15,179 nt of DNA from Bacillota bacterium (GTDB lineage: Bacteria; Bacillota; Clostridia; Peptostreptococcales; Anaerovoracaceae), in NCBI GenBank assembly GCA_016281165.1, contig JAEEIC010000009.1, forward strand, positions 1-15,179, written 5' to 3'. A program made the position numbers and the translations under genes. Each line of letters opens with the position of its first letter. Position 1 is the stretch's first letter. Of this stretch, positions 7,397 through 14,170 are shown piece by piece. Under the pieces are notes generated by a model. That model was given only the letters and a program-made list of their open reading frames with translations, was not told the origin of the DNA and searched no databases.

Positions 7397-8956
7397 ATGG
7401 AAGAGACTATCGTAAAGAAAAAGAGCGGCCTGTTCTTTTCGGGCCTCATCGGCATACTGTGCGCGGCTTCGGCCGCCTGCTGCGGCTTCTGCGCCGCGGC
7501 GGCCGCCATGAGCTTCAGGCTCTATACCGCCACGGTCTTCGACCGCTACATCTACAGCTTCGCCGCCGAGTACGTCGACGAGGCGGGCAGGGGATCCTTC
7601 AAGGGCATGGCGCTGCTGGCCTGCGCGGGCTTCGGCCTGCTCACGCTCATGCTGATCGCTCTGCTCACCGGCATGGCGGGAAAGAACAAGAGGACGGAGT
7701 CGGGAGCGGTCTATCTGGGCTGGTTCGACCGCGTGTGGAGCGAGCTCCACATCGTCCTGGCCCTGATATGCGCCGCGGCAGGCGCGTATCTGGCGATACC
7801 CGTGATGCAGGTGCTGGGCTCGGAGAGCTACTTCGGCTTCTATAAGCCCTACATAGAGAACTACGCCCGCATCAGCGGCGTCCCCAACGACAACATGCTC
7901 ATCCTGCTGGGCGCGGGCATGTTCGCGCTCTTCTGGCTGGCCGTGAACTTCTATCTCGCCCTGGTGAGGAAGATCAAGGCGAAGAGTTTTTGGCGGACCT
8001 CTCTTTTAGGCTCCATAGTCCTCGCGGTCGCGGGCTTCTTCAGCCGCTGCAGCAAGTCGATACTGAGCGGCTTCGCCCCGAAGACCATGGCCAAGTTCGA
8101 GGCCGTAAAGAAGGGCGTGGAAGAGGTCAGGAGCGGCAATCTCACCTATAAGATCCCCGTGGAGCAGGGGACCAGGGGCATGAACGCGGAGCTCGACTCC
8201 CTGGCCGCCGGCATCAACGACATCTCGCAGGCCGCCGACATCGCGGTGCAGAACGAGCTGAAGAACCAGCGCCTCAAGACCTCGCTCATAAGCAACGTCT
8301 CCCACGATATAAAGACTCCTCTGACCTCCATGCTGAGCTACGTCGACCTGCTCAAGAGCGAGGGCCTCGACAGCCCCAACGCGCCGGAGTATCTCGACAT
8401 AATCGACCAGAAGACCCAGCGCTTAAAGCAGTTGACCGACAATCTCTTCGACGCCGCCAAGGCCGCCTCGGGGAGCCTGCCCTGCAAGATCGAGAACATC
8501 AACATGGCGGAGCTCGTGGACCAGGCTCTGGGCGAGACCGACGAGAAGTTCAAGGCGAGAGGCCTTGAGGTCATAGTCAAGAACAACTGCGAATACCCCA
8601 TGGTCAGAGCCGACGGGCAGCTGCTGTGGAGAGTGATAGACAATCTCCTCAACAACGTCTGCAAATACGCCCTCGAGGGCAGCCGCGTCTACGTCGACAT
8701 CGCGCAGGTGAGGCTCGAGGAGGGCTCCCGCAATTACGTGGGCCTGCAGATCAAGAACATCAGCCGCGACCAGCTCAACATCTCGGCCGACGAGCTCATG
8801 GAGCGCTTCGCGAGAGGCGACCAGAGCCGCAATACCGAGGGCAGCGGTCTGGGCCTTTCCATCGCCAAGGATCTCACGCAGATGATGAACGGAAGCTTCA
8901 CCATCGCCGTGGACGGAGACCTCTTCAAGGCCCTGCTGGTGCTGCCGCAGGCGTGA
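7397..8956 (+). CDS. Membrane sensor histidine kinase (VanS-like), five-helix sensor
   Basis: A 519-residue kinase. Hydrophobic segments at about 11-35, 70-93, 115-138, 165-190 and 200-216 suggest five membrane helices with only short loops, so it probably senses within or near the membrane rather than with a large external domain. A HAMP-like linker (about 223-285) precedes the HisKA domain with phospho-acceptor H303 in SHDIKTPL. The HATPase domain has an N box (NLLNNVCKYA, about 416-425) and a G box (GSGLGLS, about 482-488), joined by the ERFARGDQSRNTEGSG segment common in Bacillota kinases. The sensor and regulator are co-transcribed. The ribosome site GGAG (7391-7394) is only 2 nt from the ATG, which is unusually close. 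No better start exists before the first helix, so translational coupling or a weak initiation rate is possible. Confidence 0.92.
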   Translation: MEETIVKKKSGLFFSGLIGILCAASAACCGFCAAAAAMSFRLYTATVFDRYIYSFAAEYVDEAGRGSFKGMALLACAGFGLLTLMLIALLTGMAGKNKRTESGAVYLGWFDRVWSELHIVLALICAAAGAYLAIPVMQVLGSESYFGFYKPYIENYARISGVPNDNMLILLGAGMFALFWLAVNFYLALVRKIKAKSFWRTSLLGSIVLAVAGFFSRCSKSILSGFAPKTMAKFEAVKKGVEEVRSGNLTYKIPVEQGTRGMNAELDSLAAGINDISQAADIAVQNELKNQRLKTSLISNVSHDIKTPLTSMLSYVDLLKSEGLDSPNAPEYLDIIDQKTQRLKQLTDNLFDAAKAASGSLPCKIENINMAELVDQALGETDEKFKARGLEVIVKNNCEYPMVRADGQLLWRVIDNLLNNVCKYALEGSRVYVDIAQVRLEEGSRNYVGLQIKNISRDQLNISADELMERFARGDQSRNTEGSGLGLSIAKDLTQMMNGSFTIAVDGDLFKALLVLPQA

Positions 8957-9003
8957 GCATGGACCAAAGCGCGGCCGCGCCGCGCAGGCTGCCGGTATCA
9001 ATC

Positions 9004-9016
9004 TAAGGCAATTAAA
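9004..9016 (+). repeat. 13-bp element TAAGGCAATTAAA before terminator (copy 1)
   Basis: Identical to 11233-11245. Both copies sit directly before the stem of a bidirectional terminator that follows a plus-strand gene. The A-rich part serves as the T-run for minus-strand termination. Confidence 0.6.
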
Positions 9017-9017
9017 A

Positions 9018-9054
9018 CCCCGAAGCGCTGTACTGCTTCGGGGCTCTTCTTTTT
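9018..9054. terminator. Bidirectional Rho-independent terminator after the two-component operon
   Basis: A 9-bp perfect stem, CCCCGAAGC (9018-9026) with GCTTCGGGG (9035-9043), has an 8-nt loop and a T-rich tail (9047-9054). AAAA at 9014-9017 provides the T-run for the convergent minus gene ending at 9099. Confidence 0.9.
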
Positions 9055-9098
9055 CCTGTCTTCACGCGTTCGCTTTGCGTTCCGCGCGGCTTCAGGCC

Positions 9099-10406
9099 TT
9101 ATTGCATGCTCACGGTTATGCTCTTGATGACCGGCTGCTGGTCTTTGGGGATGGTCCCGTTGTCGTCTGTGGGCTTCGCGTCGGCGGCGATGGCGTCGAC
9201 CACCTCCATGCCCTCGGTCACGTAGCCGAAGCAGGCGTAATTGCCGTCGAGGAAGGTCGAATCCTGATGGACGATGAAGAACTGCGAGCTGGCGCTGTTG
9301 TTATCGTAGGGACTCCTGGCCATCGAGAGGGCGCCTCTGGTATGGGAGAGGGGATTCTCGACACCGTTGGCCTTGAACTCGCCCTTGATGTTCTCGTCGG
9401 AACCGCCGGTGCCGTTGCCCTCGGGGTCTCCGCCCTGTATCATGAAGCCCTCCATGATGCGGTGGAAGGTGAGGCCGTCGTAGAAGCCCTCCTGCGCCAG
9501 CTTCATGAAGTTGGCCACGGTGAGAGGCGCGGCGGAGGCGTCGAGCTTCGCGGTTATAGTGCCGTAATCCTCGACCTCGATGGTGGCGATGATGGCGCTG
9601 TCGGGAGATACGTTGGCGAGGGAGGCGAGATCCTGGGACTCATCGCCCTTGTTGAGAGTCGCCATGACGCCGGCGATGACGCCGCAAAGACCGAGGACGA
9701 TGACCGCGACCGGCAGGTATCTCTGCCATTTGGGCTTCTCGACCTCAAAGCTCCTTAAGAGCACCCTGACCGACCTGTCCGATCCCGCCGAGGGAACGGC
9801 GGCCTTGAGGCCCCTTTCCAGAAGGTCGGCCAGCTGGTCGGCCCTGGGGATATTTATACTGTATTCTTTGGCGGCCTGCGCTTTGAGAGCGTTCTCGAGC
9901 AGAGGGAGGCCCTGCGCGTATACGCTGTTCGCTTCCCCCTCGCTGAGGCCCATCGCCTCGGCGGTCTTAGCGCTGCCCAGACCCAGGGTCTTCAGCACCA
10001 CGGTGAAGCGCTGCAGGGGATCCAGAGCCCTTAAGGCTTTGGAAAAGCTGGCCAGTCCCGGGACGGGATCGCCGGGGAAAAGAGCGCCGGCAGCCTCAGG
10101 CGCTTCGTCCGTCTCCTGCAGATTGCCTTTGGAGAAGGCCTTGGGGTTGGAACGCGAGACCAGCGTCCGGCAGGCGCTCACCAGCTCCTTAGTACCTTCG
10201 CTCAGCAATGCCTCGTCGCTCGCGACGCTGCCGTCCTTTATGCCCTTCATGAGCTTTTCCCAGACCGCGACCGCGGCCTTCTGCGCCGCGGGGCCGTTCT
10301 GGCAGAGGAGCTCGGCCAGAGCGCTGAAGCGTCCGCCGAAGCTGCCGTATATCTCTTCTATGGAGGCGGCGTCTCCCTTAGCCGCCTTTTTGAAATTCAC
10401 TGCCAT
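9099..10406 (-). CDS. Degenerate ECF-sigma-like / transmembrane / cyclophilin-type peptidyl-prolyl isomerase fusion
   Basis: A 435-residue protein with three parts. Residues 270-435 are a cyclophilin: FHRIMEGFMIQGGDP holds the catalytic R316 and Q324, with SQFFIV (374-379) and GALSMAR; the Trp of eukaryotic cyclophilins is replaced by Leu in TFLDG, as usual in bacteria. Residues 231-251 form one strong membrane helix preceded by KPKWQRY, so the N-terminus should be cytosolic and the PPIase outside. Residues about 15-57 read like ECF sigma region 2, and 121-175 like region 4 (ALRALDPLQRF, then a helix-turn-helix-like AKTAEAMGLSEGEANSVY). The acidic residues of canonical region 2 are largely missing. 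PPIase function is well supported; sigma activity is not, and the half may be only structural. GAGG lies 6 nt before the ATG, and the leader carries a stem-loop. Confidence 0.85.
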   Translation of the reverse strand: MAVNFKKAAKGDAASIEEIYGSFGGRFSALAELLCQNGPAAQKAAVAVWEKLMKGIKDGSVASDEALLSEGTKELVSACRTLVSRSNPKAFSKGNLQETDEAPEAAGALFPGDPVPGLASFSKALRALDPLQRFTVVLKTLGLGSAKTAEAMGLSEGEANSVYAQGLPLLENALKAQAAKEYSINIPRADQLADLLERGLKAAVPSAGSDRSVRVLLRSFEVEKPKWQRYLPVAVIVLGLCGVIAGVMATLNKGDESQDLASLANVSPDSAIIATIEVEDYGTITAKLDASAAPLTVANFMKLAQEGFYDGLTFHRIMEGFMIQGGDPEGNGTGGSDENIKGEFKANGVENPLSHTRGALSMARSPYDNNSASSQFFIVHQDSTFLDGNYACFGYVTEGMEVVDAIAADAKPTDDNGTIPKDQQPVIKSITVSMQ

Positions 10407-10434
10407 GATATTCCTCTTTTTCGTCCTTTCGCAA

Positions 10435-10464
10435 GGGGCCCGCCTGTCAGAGGCGCCCTGCCCC
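10435..10464 (-). promoter_or_regulatory. Stem-loop in the leader of the sigma-like/cyclophilin gene
   Basis: On the minus strand, outer arms GGGGC (10464-10460) and GCCCC (10439-10435) enclose CGCCT/AGGCG (10455-10451, 10445-10441) with a 5-nt loop. There is no T-run, so it is not a terminator. It lies about 30 nt before the ATG at 10406 and could affect mRNA stability or translation. Confidence 0.4.
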
Positions 10465-10495
10465 CATCATTCCGCCATCATGATAGCGGGATTTC

Positions 10496-10522
10496 TTTAT
10501 AAAAGGCTGAAGCAATTGTGAA
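10496..10522 (-). promoter_or_regulatory. Possible promoter of the sigma-like/cyclophilin gene
   Basis: TTCACA (10522-10517) and TATAAA (10501-10496) on the minus strand are separated by 15 bp, which is short. It is the best candidate I see; it would give a leader of about 80 nt. Confidence 0.3.
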
Positions 10523-10547
10523 GAAATCGTGGATTTGGGCCCAAACA

Positions 10548-10576
10548 TTGCGGACGGGGGCGCCGGGCATTATTAT
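10548..10576 (+). promoter_or_regulatory. Promoter predicted to give a leaderless mRNA for the C39-like gene
   Basis: TTGCGG (10548-10553), a 17-bp spacer and TATTAT (10571-10576). Seven nt past the -10 is the A of the ATG at 10583, and no Shine-Dalgarno lies between them. Confidence 0.5.
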
Positions 10577-10582
10577 ATATCC

Positions 10583-11230
10583 ATGAAGGAGAGATTCGCC
10601 GCGCGGGTTCGCGCTTCGGGAAAGGTATACGAGCTGCTCTACGGCAGAAAGGCCATGGGGCGTATTTGGCTCGCCCGCCTTTTCAGCAGAGGCAATCTGA
10701 GGCGCAACGAGAAGAGGCTGGAAGAGGCCGCGCCGTCCGGCCTGCTCACCCGCCAGGGCGCCGGGGCTCTCACCGACCGCCTGCGCTTCGGGATCTCCTC
10801 CATGAAGAGGAGCGGCTGCGAGGTCATGGCGGCCTACAATGTGCTGAGCGCGAGAGGAAGAAGGCCCGATCTGCCCTCTCTCATCAGCGAGTTCGAGAGG
10901 AAGGGCGCGAGCCTCGGGGGCTTTTTCGGCGCCTCTCCTTATGCCGTCGCGGACATACTGCGCGAGAAGGGCCTTTCGGTCCGCTGGCACGGGCGCGGCG
11001 AAGCCGCTGATTTCGACGCCCTGCTCAGGGCTTCGCGTCTCGGCGTTCTGAGCTTCTGGTGGGGCGGGAAGTCCCTGGTGATACATACCGTGATGCTCGA
11101 TCTGGGCCTTAAGGGCGAGATCAGAGCCTGGAACTTCGCTTCAGACGCTCCCTATACGGTCTTTTCCACCATAGAAGACATGATAAAAAGGCGGGACATA
11201 GTCCCCATCTGCCTCATCACCGCCGAATAA
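10583..11230 (+). CDS. C39/papain-like cysteine peptidase-like protein
   Basis: A 215-residue protein with no signal peptide or clear membrane segment. The motif SGCEVMAAYN places a candidate nucleophile C79 at the start of a helix, as in C39/papain-like folds. H168 (LVIHTVMLD) and N184 (AWNFAS) follow at suitable spacing to complete a Cys-His-Asn triad. A GGFFGASPYAVADIL segment between them fits the same fold. The basic N-terminal 45 residues (GRKAMGRIWLARLFSR) may bind a membrane or nucleic acid. The substrate is unknown; no bacteriocin leader or ABC transporter is nearby, so it is not an evident bacteriocin-processing peptidase. The start is uncertain. ATG 10583 coincides with the predicted transcript start and has no ribosome site; GTG 10529 would lie upstream of the promoter; ATG 10657 is a possible internal start. 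Confidence 0.6.
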   Translation: MKERFAARVRASGKVYELLYGRKAMGRIWLARLFSRGNLRRNEKRLEEAAPSGLLTRQGAGALTDRLRFGISSMKRSGCEVMAAYNVLSARGRRPDLPSLISEFERKGASLGGFFGASPYAVADILREKGLSVRWHGRGEAADFDALLRASRLGVLSFWWGGKSLVIHTVMLDLGLKGEIRAWNFASDAPYTVFSTIEDMIKRRDIVPICLITAE

Positions 11231-11232
11231 AA

Positions 11233-11245
11233 TAAGGCAATTAAA
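11233..11245 (+). repeat. 13-bp element TAAGGCAATTAAA before terminator (copy 2)
   Basis: Identical to 9004-9016, in the same position relative to a plus-strand stop codon and a following terminator stem. Confidence 0.6.
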
Positions 11246-11246
11246 G

Positions 11247-11295
11247 AGCCTGCGGGACGCCCCTCCGAAAAGGGACAGCCCGCAGGCTTTCTTGT
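11247..11295. terminator. Bidirectional Rho-independent terminator
   Basis: A 10-bp perfect outer stem, AGCCTGCGGG (11247-11256) with CCCGCAGGCT (11279-11288), has an inner CCCT/AGGG stem (11261-11264, 11271-11274) and is followed by a T-rich tail. It separates the C39-like gene from the convergent M20 gene. Confidence 0.88.
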
Positions 11296-11309
11296 CTTCA
11301 GGTCTGAGT

Positions 11310-12623
11310 TTATTCGGCCTTGTAGGGCGGGACGTCGGTCTCGTGCTTAAGGTAGGCCATCTCCGCCGCTCTGGCGCTGCTGGCGGCGTAGATCTCGGTG
11401 AAGGAGCCCTTGAAGACCTTTTCCGAGGTGTCGGGTCCGTCCTTGAGGAAGTTCACGGCGTAGGCGACATAGCATGCCGCCGCGTACGCGAGGGCCTTCT
11501 CGTCCAGATCGAAGGCCGCGTTGTGATGGGCCGCGCCGCTGCCGGCCCCGGGGTCGGCCATGCCTACCAGGGCGAAGACGCCGGGCCATTTGTTGAGGGT
11601 GAAGGCGAAGCTCTCGGAGGCCATCCAGGGCTCGCAGGTCGTGACATGCTCCGCGCCGAGGACTTCCGCGACCGCCCCGCGGGCGAAGGCCGCGCAGTCG
11701 GGATCGTTGAGCACGGGGCTGACGGGTCCCTGCAGCCTGTCTATGGTGCAGCCGCAGTTGTAGGCCGCGCAGGTCTCCAGGACCATCTTCTTCAGCTGCT
11801 CCATGTAGGCCTTGCCGCTGGCGAGATCGAATACTCTGATGGTCCCGCCGAAGCGCAGATCGTCGGGGATCACGTTGTTGGCGGTGCCGCTGTGGAGGCT
11901 GCCGACCGAGAAGGTCAGGGGGCTGAAGGGAGAGACGTTCCTCATGCGCAGGGCGTTCATGCCGCTGTAGATGGCGACGAAGGCGTCTATGGGGCTCACG
12001 GAGAGGTCGGGTCTGGAACCGTGGCCGCCGCGGCCGGTGATGGTGAAGCCGAAGGCCGCGATGCCCGACATCACGGGTCCGTCGTTGATGGCGATCTTCC
12101 CGGTGGGCAGGGCGTTGTAGAGGTGGCTGCCGTAGCTGGAATCGATCTTCAGGCCGTGGTCCTCCATCCAGCGGTGCAGGCAGATGACGTTGTGGGTCCC
12201 TTCCTCTCCTCTTTCGAACATGATGACGACGCGGCCGTTCAGCTCGTCCTTATGGTCGTTCAGCACTCTGGCGGCGGTGAGGAGGGTCGCCATGTGGCCG
12301 TCGTGGCCGCAGGCGTGCATGACGCCTTTATTCTCTGATACGCAGGTCCTGGGCCCCTTGAGGTTGTTCTCCGTTTCCTCGACGGGAAGGGCGTCGCAGT
12401 CGGCCCTCAGGAGCACGGTGCGTCCTTCGCGGCCGCCGTTTATATAGCCGAGTATGCCGCCGTCCTCGATCACGTCGTGGGGGATGCCCCATTCGGTGAG
12501 CAGAGCGTCGATGTGCTCCATGGTCTCGAACTCCTTTGCGCTGAGCTCGGGATGGCGGTGGAAATGACGCCTCTCGGCGATCATGAACTCTTCGTATCTT
12601 TTGACTTCCTGCAGGATATCCAT
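11310..12623 (-). CDS. M20 family amidohydrolase, HipO / IAA-amino-acid-hydrolase-like
   Basis: A 437-residue cytosolic metal-dependent amidohydrolase. Motifs in order are HFHRHPELS (20-28), LRADCDALP (72-80; D75/D77), the metal-binding HACGHDGH (103-110; C105, H107), the catalytic pair E140-E141 in FERGEEG (the usual QPAEEG is altered upstream of the pair), H167 (SHLY), lid-domain H201 (GRGGHGSRP) and AAHHNAAFDLDE near the C-terminus. The cysteine ligand and this motif set place it with hippurate, IAA-amino-acid and N-acetyl-amino-acid hydrolases. It differs from the AbgB-type M20 at 1892-3250. I chose the ATG at 12623: AAAGGAAG lies 7 nt upstream, and the in-frame ATG at 12683 is at or above the predicted transcript start. 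It appears monocistronic. Confidence 0.9.
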   Translation of the reverse strand: MDILQEVKRYEEFMIAERRHFHRHPELSAKEFETMEHIDALLTEWGIPHDVIEDGGILGYINGGREGRTVLLRADCDALPVEETENNLKGPRTCVSENKGVMHACGHDGHMATLLTAARVLNDHKDELNGRVVIMFERGEEGTHNVICLHRWMEDHGLKIDSSYGSHLYNALPTGKIAINDGPVMSGIAAFGFTITGRGGHGSRPDLSVSPIDAFVAIYSGMNALRMRNVSPFSPLTFSVGSLHSGTANNVIPDDLRFGGTIRVFDLASGKAYMEQLKKMVLETCAAYNCGCTIDRLQGPVSPVLNDPDCAAFARGAVAEVLGAEHVTTCEPWMASESFAFTLNKWPGVFALVGMADPGAGSGAAHHNAAFDLDEKALAYAAACYVAYAVNFLKDGPDTSEKVFKGSFTEIYAASSARAAEMAYLKHETDVPPYKAE

Positions 12624-12682
12624 AAACAATCTTCCTTTCTTTCGCTTGGTATCGCGCGTGTCTGGGATCGGGCCCATACACA

Positions 12683-12714
12683 ATGATTATATATCATCCG
12701 CCGCCGGGAATAAA
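12683..12714 (-). promoter_or_regulatory. Promoter of the HipO-like M20 gene with palindrome over the -10
   Basis: TTTATT (12714-12709), a 17-bp spacer and TATAAT (12691-12686) on the minus strand. The -10 sits within the interrupted palindrome ATGAT-N5-ATCAT (12697-12683). The same arrangement recurs before the MORN gene. Confidence 0.65.
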
Positions 12715-12728
12715 GCGCCTCTTTCCCG

Positions 12729-12757
12729 TTGAGGGCGGACCCGTCTGCTGATATAAT
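12729..12757 (+). promoter_or_regulatory. Promoter of the small membrane protein gene
   Basis: TTGAGG (12729-12734), a 17-bp spacer and TATAAT (12752-12757), with TG at 12749-12750 making an extended -10. It is divergent from the M20 promoter, with the two -35 elements about 14 bp apart. Confidence 0.75.
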
Positions 12758-12805
12758 AAAACAAAAGGATTTATTCGCGGTCAGTCGGGACGAAGGAGGC
12801 CTTTT

Positions 12806-13060
12806 ATGAACGTCGATATCGATATCAACAAGCTGCTGGATCAAGCGGACAGGTACATAAAGAAGAGCGACTGGAAGGACCTGGCCCTGATCAAGCTCTG
12901 CGTCTGCTCGGCGGGCGTGCTCGCGGGAAGCTTTCTCCCCTCCAAATGCAAAAAGGGAGTGAGGATCGGAGCTTCATGCGTGTTCGCCGCTACCTATGCC
13001 GTGCTCATGACCAAGTTCGCGTCAGTCGCGCTCGAGGGTGAGGAAAAGCCGCAGGAATAG
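12806..13060 (+). CDS. Small two-helix membrane protein ('permease of phosphate ABC transporter'-like, function unknown)
   Basis: An 84-residue protein. The N-terminal 24 residues are polar (NKLLDQADRYIKKSDWKD). They are followed by hydrophobic helices at about 25-43 and 52-69, joined by the basic turn PSKCKKGVR, and an acidic tail. The SDWKD-x-ALIK-x-C pattern before the first helix resembles a widespread small protein of clostridia that databases often name 'permease of phosphate ABC transporter'. I regard that name as unsupported, because 84 residues cannot form a permease and no pst genes are near. The basic loop suggests both ends face the outside or that the loop is cytosolic. A clean GGAGG lies 7 nt before the ATG, under a good promoter. 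Confidence 0.78.
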   Translation: MNVDIDINKLLDQADRYIKKSDWKDLALIKLCVCSAGVLAGSFLPSKCKKGVRIGASCVFAATYAVLMTKFASVALEGEEKPQE

Positions 13061-13075
13061 GGGAGAGCGTCCCTT

Positions 13076-14065
13076 CTACCGTTTCCCGAGCTTTTCGAGC
13101 TCTTTTGTTATATCGCTGACGAAGTCGTTCTGCCCGTCGTGGATGAAGCGGCCGGGGCCGTAGGGTCTTCCGCTGCTGAACGAGCCGATGAATGCGTCGC
13201 CGTCGGGCCAGGTGTATTTGCCCTGCCCGTTGATGCCGTCGTTCCAAAGCTCTCCGGAATAGCTCCCGCCGTCCGCGAAGCTGACCTTTCCCTTGCAGAG
13301 GTCAAAGCCCCGCTCACAGAACTCTCCCTCGTAGACGTCGCCGCCCTCTGTGGTCCATTTGCCTTTGCCGAAGGGCGCATCTCCCGCGCACATGCCTTCG
13401 TAGACGCCGCCCCTGTAGGGGACGGTCTTTCTTGCCAGGAGCACGTCGTTGTGGAACCTGACCTGCTGTTTTTTGCCCGCGGGGGTAGTGATGACGGTCT
13501 TGCCGTCCAGCTTCCACTCACTGATGTGGCAGCTGCAGCTGCTGCCGTCGGGCCAGGTCACCGAAGCCTCTCCGCTGCCGTGGATATTGAATCTCTCCGC
13601 CCTGATCAGAGTCCCGTCAGCCTTCTTCAGGATCACGTTTTTGATATCATCTTCTCGGAATTCGCCGCTGACGCTGCTGCCGTCGCTGAAAACGATGGTC
13701 CCCGGGCCCCGGAGCCTGCGTTTCACAAAGGAACCTGTCAGCACGTCGCCGTTCGGGAGCTTCATCTCACCTTCGATCGGGTTCCCTTCCGAAGAGAACT
13801 CCCCGGTGAAGCTGTAGGTCCCGGGCAATACGCACCTCCCCGTGCCGACCTGGGTCCCTTCCGCGAACTCGCCTTCTTTGAGGTATCCGTCTTCGCCCCG
13901 TATCACGCCCTTTCCGTCGGGCAGCCATTCTGTCTCTTCCTTATGGATGACGCGGATATTCCCGTTTTCGAACTTGTACTCGGTCATGGGGAATTCCGCG
14001 GCCTCGCCGGTGTAGATCCTTCCTCCGCGGAGCTCGAGCGCTTCAAAATACTTTCTGTTTCCCAT
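13076..14065 (-). CDS. MORN-repeat protein
   Basis: A 329-residue soluble protein made of degenerate MORN repeats (consensus YxGxxxxGxxxGxGxxxxxDG). Clear units are GEFAEGTQVGTGRCVLPG (65-82), GSFVKRRLRGPGTIVFSDG (111-129), GMCAGDAPFGKGKWTTEGG (224-242), GELWNDGINGQGKYTWPDG (271-289) and GSFSSGRPYGPGRFIHDG (294-311). A more divergent middle (about 135-220) includes WPDGSSCSCH. MORN repeats form beta-hairpin rods and usually mediate protein or lipid contacts; no enzymatic domain is seen. The start at 14065 has AAAGGAG 5 nt upstream. The in-frame ATG at 14122 is close to or above the predicted transcript start. Its stop lies only 15 nt from the convergent small membrane gene, with no convincing terminator between them, so the two transcripts may overlap. 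Confidence 0.85.
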   Translation of the reverse strand: MGNRKYFEALELRGGRIYTGEAAEFPMTEYKFENGNIRVIHKEETEWLPDGKGVIRGEDGYLKEGEFAEGTQVGTGRCVLPGTYSFTGEFSSEGNPIEGEMKLPNGDVLTGSFVKRRLRGPGTIVFSDGSSVSGEFREDDIKNVILKKADGTLIRAERFNIHGSGEASVTWPDGSSCSCHISEWKLDGKTVITTPAGKKQQVRFHNDVLLARKTVPYRGGVYEGMCAGDAPFGKGKWTTEGGDVYEGEFCERGFDLCKGKVSFADGGSYSGELWNDGINGQGKYTWPDGDAFIGSFSSGRPYGPGRFIHDGQNDFVSDITKELEKLGKR

Positions 14066-14126
14066 GTTCTCTCCTTTCGCGCGGCCGTTCTTTCCGTCCT
14101 GTGCGGGGCCGGCCCGAAACAATATG

Positions 14127-14155
14127 ATGATATATCATTTCGGGGAGGGAATAAA
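14127..14155 (-). promoter_or_regulatory. Promoter of the MORN gene with perfect palindrome over the -10
   Basis: TTTATT (14155-14150), a 17-bp spacer and TATCAT (14132-14127) on the minus strand. The -10 forms half of the perfect 12-bp palindrome ATGATATATCAT (14138-14127). The leader is about 55 nt. Confidence 0.6.
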
Positions 14156-14170
14156 GATTTTTGTAAGCGG

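Noticed and set aside
11292..12338. A 348-codon plus-strand frame opposite the HipO-like M20 gene
   Set aside because: Shadow frame; the minus strand has the full M20 motif set and a promoter.
13088..13106. GAGCT-N5-AGCTC followed by TTTT as a terminator for the small membrane gene
   Set aside because: Only a 5-bp stem, and it lies within the end of the MORN coding region; too weak to call.
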